Source of the DNA: JAICYJ01 sp038212095
GTDB lineage: Bacteria > Actinomycetota > Thermoleophilia > Gaiellales > JAICJC01
Direction of reading: 5' to 3'
Assembly: GCA_038212095.1 (NCBI GenBank)
Contig: JBBQUW010000022.1
Location: 1-46,040, forward strand
Length of the DNA stretch: 46,040 nucleotides
The notes under the pieces are model-generated. The model ran no database searches and was not told the origin of the DNA. It was given only the letters and a program-made list of their open reading frames with translations. Made by a program: the position numbers and the translations under genes. Below, in pieces: positions 41,585 through 46,040 of the stretch; positions within the stretch are counted from its first letter, which is position 1, and the number at the start of each line of letters is the position of its first letter.

Positions 41585-42889
41585 ATGTCACTGCCGTCGT
41601 CCGCCAAGTACCTTGTCATCGGAGCCGGCATCCACGGCCTCTCCACCGCCTGGCACCTGGCCAAGGAGCAGCGCGCGGCCGGGGAGCAGCCCGACGTGCT
41701 GCTGATCGACAAGACCGGCGTCGGCGCCGGCGCCTCCGGCATTGCGTGCGGCGTCGTGCGCAACAACTACTACCAGCCGGCGATGAGCGAGCTGATGGCC
41801 GCCAACGTCGAGGTCTGGGAGCAGGATCCGGCCGCATTCAGCTACCACGCCGTCGGCTACATGGCGCTCGGCGCCGAGCGCCAGGTTGGCGACCTGACCG
41901 AGGTGCATGAGCGCCAGCAGAACATCGGCTACCCATCCGACCTGATCGTGGGCGAGAACGAGGTGCGCAGCTACATGACAGCGATGTTCCCCGACTGGCG
42001 GGCGCAAGGCGTGCACGTATGCCTGCACGAGCACAAGGGCGGCTTCGCCAACAACATGGCCTCGCTCCAGGGTCTCGCGACCAAGGCCAAGCAGGCTGGC
42101 GCGCGTCTGATCGACGGCGTTCGGGTGACCGGCTTCGAGATGGACGGGTCGGGCGCGGTGAGCCTTGTGCACACCGATCAGGGCGACATCGCCGTCGAGC
42201 AGGTGGTGGTGGGCGTCGGGCCGTGGATCGAGGATATCTGGACGATGCTCGGGCTGCCCAACACGCTCGACGTGCGCACGCCGACCGGCGACGTGCACCG
42301 CGACCAGGAGATGTGGACGTACTGGTACCTGCAGGAGGGCGAGATCGACGTCGACCCCAAGCTGCTCTCGCTGGAGGACGGATCGATGCCACCGGTGCTG
42401 CACGTCGACTCCGATGCCCCGCTCTACGCCGACGACGGCACGCTGATCACCGACGAGTTCTGGGGCAACTACTTCAAGCAGGATCTGCACGGCGTCCAGG
42501 GCGGCGCGGCACCGGTGATCGTCGGCCATGACTTCACCGTCGACCCCTATCCCACCGCCTCGGTCGAACCGGCCTTCGCGGACATGTGGTGCGCCTCGCT
42601 GTCGCACTGCATGAAGCGCTTTGAGGGCAAGCGAGCCACCTACAAGAACATCCGCTCGGGCGGCGTCGGCTGCTTCACGGTCGACAGCTTCCCGGTGTTC
42701 GACTACATGCGCCCGAACGTCTACGTGATCGCCGACTCAAACCATGGCTACAAGATGATCGGCGTCGGCCGCGAGGTGGCACGCGTGATGACCGGCGGCC
42801 ACTCGAGCGTGCTGTCACCGTTCCGCTACGAACGGTTTGCCACGGGCGATCTCCACCCGGTCTCGAACAGCCCCTACCCCTGGTCGTAG
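41585..42889 (+). CDS. SoxB/DAO-family FAD-dependent amine oxidoreductase
   Basis: A 434-residue flavoprotein. The FAD fold is YLVIGAGIHGLSTAWHLAKE near residues 9-28, then TGVGAGASGIACGVVRNNYY, like SoxB/MgdA (YMGAGASGRNTTIIRSNYL). Late motifs include RSGGVGCFTVDSFPVFDYM and VIADSNHGYKMIGVGREVA, the flavin-contacting C-terminal region. It lacks the GGxxRHD histidine segment of mgdA that carries covalent FMN, and no alpha, gamma or delta subunit is next to it, so it probably acts alone or with distant partners on an N-methyl or amino acid. A GGAGG ribosome site sits upstream of ATG 41585. The 3' end overlaps plsY by 16 bases tail to tail. Confidence 0.85.
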   Translation: MSLPSSAKYLVIGAGIHGLSTAWHLAKEQRAAGEQPDVLLIDKTGVGAGASGIACGVVRNNYYQPAMSELMAANVEVWEQDPAAFSYHAVGYMALGAERQVGDLTEVHERQQNIGYPSDLIVGENEVRSYMTAMFPDWRAQGVHVCLHEHKGGFANNMASLQGLATKAKQAGARLIDGVRVTGFEMDGSGAVSLVHTDQGDIAVEQVVVGVGPWIEDIWTMLGLPNTLDVRTPTGDVHRDQEMWTYWYLQEGEIDVDPKLLSLEDGSMPPVLHVDSDAPLYADDGTLITDEFWGNYFKQDLHGVQGGAAPVIVGHDFTVDPYPTASVEPAFADMWCASLSHCMKRFEGKRATYKNIRSGGVGCFTVDSFPVFDYMRPNVYVIADSNHGYKMIGVGREVARVMTGGHSSVLSPFRYERFATGDLHPVSNSPYPWS

Positions 42890-43437
42890 CCACCAGCATC
42901 GCGCCGCGCGTGGGCAGCCACGATTAGCGCGCTGGCGCTCGCCACCCACGCCACCTCGGCGGCAGGCCGGCCGAGCGCCAGCTGGACGACCGGGGCGGCC
43001 GCCGCCGCGGCGATCCCGGCTGCGGTCGGCGCACGGGTGACGAGGGCGACGACGATGGCAACAGAGAGGCCGGCCAGCGCCGCCGTGGGGTCGAGCACAG
43101 CGATCGCGCCCAGCGCCGTGGAGAGGCCGCGACCGCCGCGCAGCCGAAGCTGCACCGGTAGCACGTGGCCGGCCACGACGGCTGCCATGCAGGCCGCCGT
43201 GCCGGCGGCATCCAGCCCCAGCAGCCGCCCCAGCGCGACCGCGACCGCGCCCTTGGCCAGGTCGAGCGTGAACACCGCCACCGCCACGCGCCGGCCGGCC
43301 ACACGGCCGGCGTTACGCGCTCCGGTGCTTCCCGTGTGCCGGTCGCGCAGGTCGGCGCCGGTGGCACGCCGCACCAGCAGGTAACCGGGCGAGAGGCAGC
43401 CCAGCAGGTAGCTGGCGAAGGGCAGCAGGAACTCCAC
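42874..43437 (-). CDS. plsY: Glycerol-3-phosphate acyltransferase PlsY-like membrane protein
   Basis: PlsY transfers the acyl group of acyl-phosphate to glycerol-3-phosphate at the cytoplasmic membrane. The 187-residue, mostly hydrophobic product shows the three conserved cytoplasmic motifs in divergent form: TGSTGARNAGRVAG (usual GSGNxGATN), LDLAKGAVAVALGRLLG, and GHVLPVQLRLRGGRGLSTALG (usual GHxFPxFxxFKGGKGVAT), here cited as GHVLPVQLRL and RGGRGLSTALG. The lysine of GGKG is Arg. It starts with GTG at 43437 and is 15 bases downstream of the M14 peptidase gene. Confidence 0.8.
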   Translation of the reverse strand: MEFLLPFASYLLGCLSPGYLLVRRATGADLRDRHTGSTGARNAGRVAGRRVAVAVFTLDLAKGAVAVALGRLLGLDAAGTAACMAAVVAGHVLPVQLRLRGGRGLSTALGAIAVLDPTAALAGLSVAIVVALVTRAPTAAGIAAAAAAPVVQLALGRPAAEVAWVASASALIVAAHARRDAGGYDQG

Positions 43438-43451
43438 GGCGCCAGCCTAGA

Positions 43452-44132
43452 TCAGCCGGGCAGGGCGGCCACCACGTCAACCGCACGCGCGTGACGCGCG
43501 GCGGCGGCGGCTGACAGCCGGCCGGCCGGTAACTCGACCACGAACGACCGCTCGCGCAGCGCCACGTTCTGCCAGTGAGGCGCCGTCCCGGCCAGCCACG
43601 CCGCCGGCCGATCGCGCATCCCAGCCGCGCGCGCGTACGCCCAGCCGTCGCCGCGGCTGGAGCCCCACGACCACACCAGGTTCATGTGCTGGTGATACCA
43701 GATCGTGACGTCGGGGCGAAGCCGCAGGATCAGCCGGCGGGCCACCTGCGACTCGACCGCCGACCACGGCCTGGGGCCGGCGTACTGGAGATCGAACCTG
43801 CGACCGATCGGGCGCCAGCCGGTGGGGACGTTGCGGTTGAGGTCGACCCCACGCCCGTTCAGCCGGGTACCCAGCGCGAGCCCGTCGGGGTTCAGATTGG
43901 GAACCAGCCAGAGATCGACGCCGGCGGGCGCTGGGTGGTGCATCAGCAGCCTCACGACACGCATCCCGGCGCACTCGGTGCCGTGGATGCACCCGACCAC
44001 CAGGACACGGCGACCGGCGAACGGATCGCCCCGTTCGATCGCGACGATCGGCCGGCCCAGCGCGGAACGGCCGATCACTGTCGGTGGTGGTGCTGCGGCG
44101 GGCGGCGGTCCGATCGGGAACACGAGAGGCAT
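43452..44132 (-). CDS. M14-family zinc carboxypeptidase (murein peptide amidase-like)
   Basis: The 226-residue protein keeps the M14 active site: His50 and Glu53 in VGCIHGTECAGMR as zinc ligands, the arginine/asparagine block NGRGVDLNRNVP, a third zinc His in TIWYHQHMN (147 or 149), and the catalytic Glu200 in FVVELPAG. This compact form resembles MpaA-type enzymes that trim murein peptides. The start has no signal peptide, so a cytoplasmic location is suggested, although a longer N-terminus cannot be excluded. The 163-base stretch upstream (44133-44295) shows no further gene. Confidence 0.86.
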   Translation of the reverse strand: MPLVFPIGPPPAAAPPPTVIGRSALGRPIVAIERGDPFAGRRVLVVGCIHGTECAGMRVVRLLMHHPAPAGVDLWLVPNLNPDGLALGTRLNGRGVDLNRNVPTGWRPIGRRFDLQYAGPRPWSAVESQVARRLILRLRPDVTIWYHQHMNLVWSWGSSRGDGWAYARAAGMRDRPAAWLAGTAPHWQNVALRERSFVVELPAGRLSAAAAARHARAVDVVAALPG

Positions 44133-44295
44133 ACGTCCACCGGCACCAGGCGCGTCCGGAACGCTGAGAAGCGCCCGCCGGGCCGTGGCGGACGCTTCCG
44201 GGGCCGGAGCCTCGCGCCCTTCTGCGGGGGGCGCGGGGAGACTTTACAACATCTGACACGGGCGGCAGGGGCGTGCGCCGCGTCCGGATCGCGGG

Positions 44296-44727
44296 TCAGT
44301 GCGCCGGTGGTTCCCAACCCTCCAGCACCGGCGGCGACCAGTTGTCGCCGACCGTGCGTGAGCCCGCCACCCACGGCCCGAGCTCGGGCTGGGGAAACTT
44401 GCAGTGCTTCTCCTTCAGCTGGATCCCGTAGCTGTTGCCAGACTGCAGGTGGGTGATCAGCACCTTGCGGGCGATCTCGTTTTCCTGCCCCTTCGGAATC
44501 GGGAAGTACAACTTCAGGAACGAGTTCGAGTAGCGGTCGAACACGGCCGGGACGTCGTCCTCCATCAGCAGTTCGACGTCCTCCAGCCAGTTGATGTCCT
44601 CACCCGGCGTTGCGGCCATCAGGTCGACGTCGGCCGACAGGCTGGCGTCCTCCTGGTAGGGGAAGCGATGCCCGGCCAGATACTCGGCGTCGATGCCGCT
44701 GGTGGTCTTGTCCGGTTCGGTGGTCAT
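44296..44727 (-). CDS. Unrecognised 143-residue protein, linked to a GltB-like gene
   Basis: The protein starts MTTEPDKTTSGIDAEYLAGH and is acidic in the first half, with LEDVELLMEDDVP, then a possible mixed alpha/beta core (FLKLYFPIPKGQENEIARK, then TGLQ-free VLITHLQSGNSYGIQLKE) and a tryptophan/proline-rich end, GPWVAGSRTVGDNWSPP. It has one Cys and no transmembrane segment or known catalytic motif. An AGGAG ribosome site precedes ATG 44727, nine bases after the stop of the GltB-like gene, so the two are almost certainly co-transcribed. It may be a partner or regulator of that enzyme. I do not recognise the family. Confidence 0.75.
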   Translation of the reverse strand: MTTEPDKTTSGIDAEYLAGHRFPYQEDASLSADVDLMAATPGEDINWLEDVELLMEDDVPAVFDRYSNSFLKLYFPIPKGQENEIARKVLITHLQSGNSYGIQLKEKHCKFPQPELGPWVAGSRTVGDNWSPPVLEGWEPPAH

Positions 44728-44736
44728 GGTCGGCTC

Positions 44737-46040
44737 CTAATCTCCGGCGGCCTGCAGCGGCGTGGGCGTCTCGTTGTGGGTCAGCGCGTCACGCTGCTGC
44801 TGGTGGTCGACCAGCCGCTTGATCTCGTTCATCATCCGCTCCTCGGTCACGCCGGGGATGTAGCTGGTGCCGGCCAGCGGCACCTTCGCCATCGCGGCCG
44901 CCTCCGTCGTCAGCGCGCACAGGTCCTCCGGCTCGAGGCTGTGGATGTTGGTCTTACCGCAGGCCCGTGCCAGCATCTGCACCTCGAGCGTCAGCGTGTG
45001 CAGAAAGTTGTAGACACGCTCTGCCGCCTCGTCGACGACCAGCCGCTTACGCAGCTCCGGATCCTGCGTCGCCACACCCACCGGGCAACGGCCGGTATGG
45101 CAGTGGTAGCACTGGCCCGCGGGCACACCGATCGTGCCCTCGTAGTCGGTGACGCCCTCGATCTCCTTGTTGCAGTTCAGCGCCATCAGCGCCGAGTGGC
45201 CGATCGCGACCGCCTTGGCACCAAGTGCGATCGCCTTGGCGATGTCGCCGCCGTTGCGGATGCCGCCAGCAACGACCAGGTCGATCTCGTCCGCCAAGCC
45301 GACATCCTCAAGCGCGCGGCGGGCCTCGGGAATCGCCGCCATCAGCGGGATGCCGGTCTCCTCCGTGGCGATGTGCGGCCCGGCGCCGGTACCGCCCTCG
45401 GCTCCATCCAGGTAGATGATGTCGGGGCCGCACTTGGCGGCCATACGCACGTCGTCATAGACGCGGGAGGCACCCAGCTTGAGCTGGATCGGGATCTGGT
45501 AGTCGGTCGCCTCGCGCACCTCCTGGATCTTCAGCGAGAGGTCATCCGGCCCCAGCCAGTCGGGATGCCGTGCGGGCGAGCGCTGATCGATGCCGGCCGG
45601 TAGCGAGCGCATCTCGGCCACCTGCTCGGTGACCTTCTGCCCCATCAGGTGGCCACCCAGACCGACCTTGCAACCCTGGCCGATGAAGAACTCGCAAGCG
45701 TCGGCCAGCATCAGGTGATGCGGGTTGAACCCGTAGCGGCTCTGGATGCACTGGTAGTACCACTTGGTCGAGAGGTCGCGCTCGGGCGGGATCATGCCGC
45801 CCTCGCCCGAACAGGTTGCGGTGCCTGCCATCGAGGCGCCCTTCGCCAGCGCCATCTTGGCCTCCAGAGAGATCGCGCCGAAGCTCATGCCGGTGATGTA
45901 GACCGGGATGTCCAGCTCGATCGGCTTCTTCGCGAAGCGGGCTCCGAGGATGGTCTTGGTCTCGCACTTCTCGCGGTAGCCCTCGATCACGAACCGGGTC
46001 AGCGTGCCGGGCATGAACATCAGCTCGTCCCAGTGCGGGA
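44737..46040 (-). CDS. FMN/Fe-S glutamate-synthase-domain protein (MgsC/GlxD-like), 5' end outside window
   Basis: At least 433 residues are visible; the frame is open to the right edge and reads PHWDEL before the first Met, matching the PHFQDL of mgsC, so the true start is upstream. It has YITGMSFGAISLEAKMAL, SRYGFNPHHLMLADACEFF, VKLG-equivalent QLKLGASRVYDDV, DGAEGGTGAGP, GGIRNGGDIAKA and CYHCHTGRCPVGVATQD with Fe-S cysteines, i.e. the full FMN and cluster region. It is similar to the mgsC gene at 27367-28782 but clearly divergent, so it is a second system rather than a recent copy. A free-standing subunit predicts GlxB- and GlxC-like genes just to the right of the window. Confidence 0.85.
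   Translation of the reverse strand, partial: PHWDELMFMPGTLTRFVIEGYREKCETKTILGARFAKKPIELDIPVYITGMSFGAISLEAKMALAKGASMAGTATCSGEGGMIPPERDLSTKWYYQCIQSRYGFNPHHLMLADACEFFIGQGCKVGLGGHLMGQKVTEQVAEMRSLPAGIDQRSPARHPDWLGPDDLSLKIQEVREATDYQIPIQLKLGASRVYDDVRMAAKCGPDIIYLDGAEGGTGAGPHIATEETGIPLMAAIPEARRALEDVGLADEIDLVVAGGIRNGGDIAKAIALGAKAVAIGHSALMALNCNKEIEGVTDYEGTIGVPAGQCYHCHTGRCPVGVATQDPELRKRLVVDEAAERVYNFLHTLTLEVQMLARACGKTNIHSLEPEDLCALTTEAAAMAKVPLAGTSYIPGVTEERMMNEIKRLVDHQQQRDALTHNETPTPLQAAGD

Overview
The window is a dense, GC-rich bacterial chromosome segment. Frequent GTG and TTG starts, ATGA- or GTGA-type stop/start overlaps, and the mix of gene types suggest a high-GC actinobacterium; a soil lineage such as Thermoleophilia is my guess, and no rRNA or other phylogenetic marker is present to prove it. 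No tRNA, rRNA or CRISPR array was seen.

Region 1 (1-14118): the right end of an IS481-like element abuts a de novo purine biosynthesis cluster read leftward: purD-purE-(VOC protein)-purB-purC-purS-purQ, then purL-purF-purM-purN-purH. The cluster is split by a histidine-rich exported protein and an opposite-strand O-antigen-ligase-like membrane protein, and by a 276-bp spacer carrying GTGCCWGGCAC palindromic repeats. The IS end is followed by a CTAG-centred target sequence that coincides with the purH stop codon.

Region 2 (14137-20060): an APC-type amino acid/amine permease with a universal stress protein, a cNMP-binding/CBS/DUF294 nucleotidyltransferase (GlnD-like signalling architecture), and a divergent S9 peptidase.

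Region 3 (20158-31908, the key region): a leftward gene set gmaS-mgsA-mgsB-mgsC-mgdB-mgdC-mgdD-mgdA-fhs-fchA. This is the full enzyme complement of the N-methylglutamate route for methylamine: methylamine is ligated to glutamate, its methylamino group is moved to 2-oxoglutarate, and N-methylglutamate is oxidised to glutamate plus a one-carbon unit. Two folate enzymes follow that could release this unit as formate with ATP gain. The alpha subunit (mgdC) carries two sets of Fe-S cysteines absent from classical sarcosine oxidase, which fits a dehydrogenase that passes electrons to a carrier rather than to oxygen.

Region 4 (32069-38162): a GAF-GAF-PucR regulator sits upstream of gmaS and is divergent from an acyl-CoA-dehydrogenase-fold protein that lacks the catalytic glutamate at both known positions. 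Then come a CheW-CheC fusion and a second APC permease.

Region 5 (38304-46040): a zinc-ribbon membrane protein, another universal stress protein, an aldehyde dehydrogenase, an IclR regulator with a second SoxB/DAO-type flavoprotein, PlsY, an M14 peptidase, and, cut by the right edge, a second MgsC/GltB-like FMN protein followed by an unrecognised 143-residue protein. Regions 2 to 5 together look like an accessory locus for uptake, sensing and oxidation of N-methylated amines or related amino compounds; that joint reading is inference from gene content.
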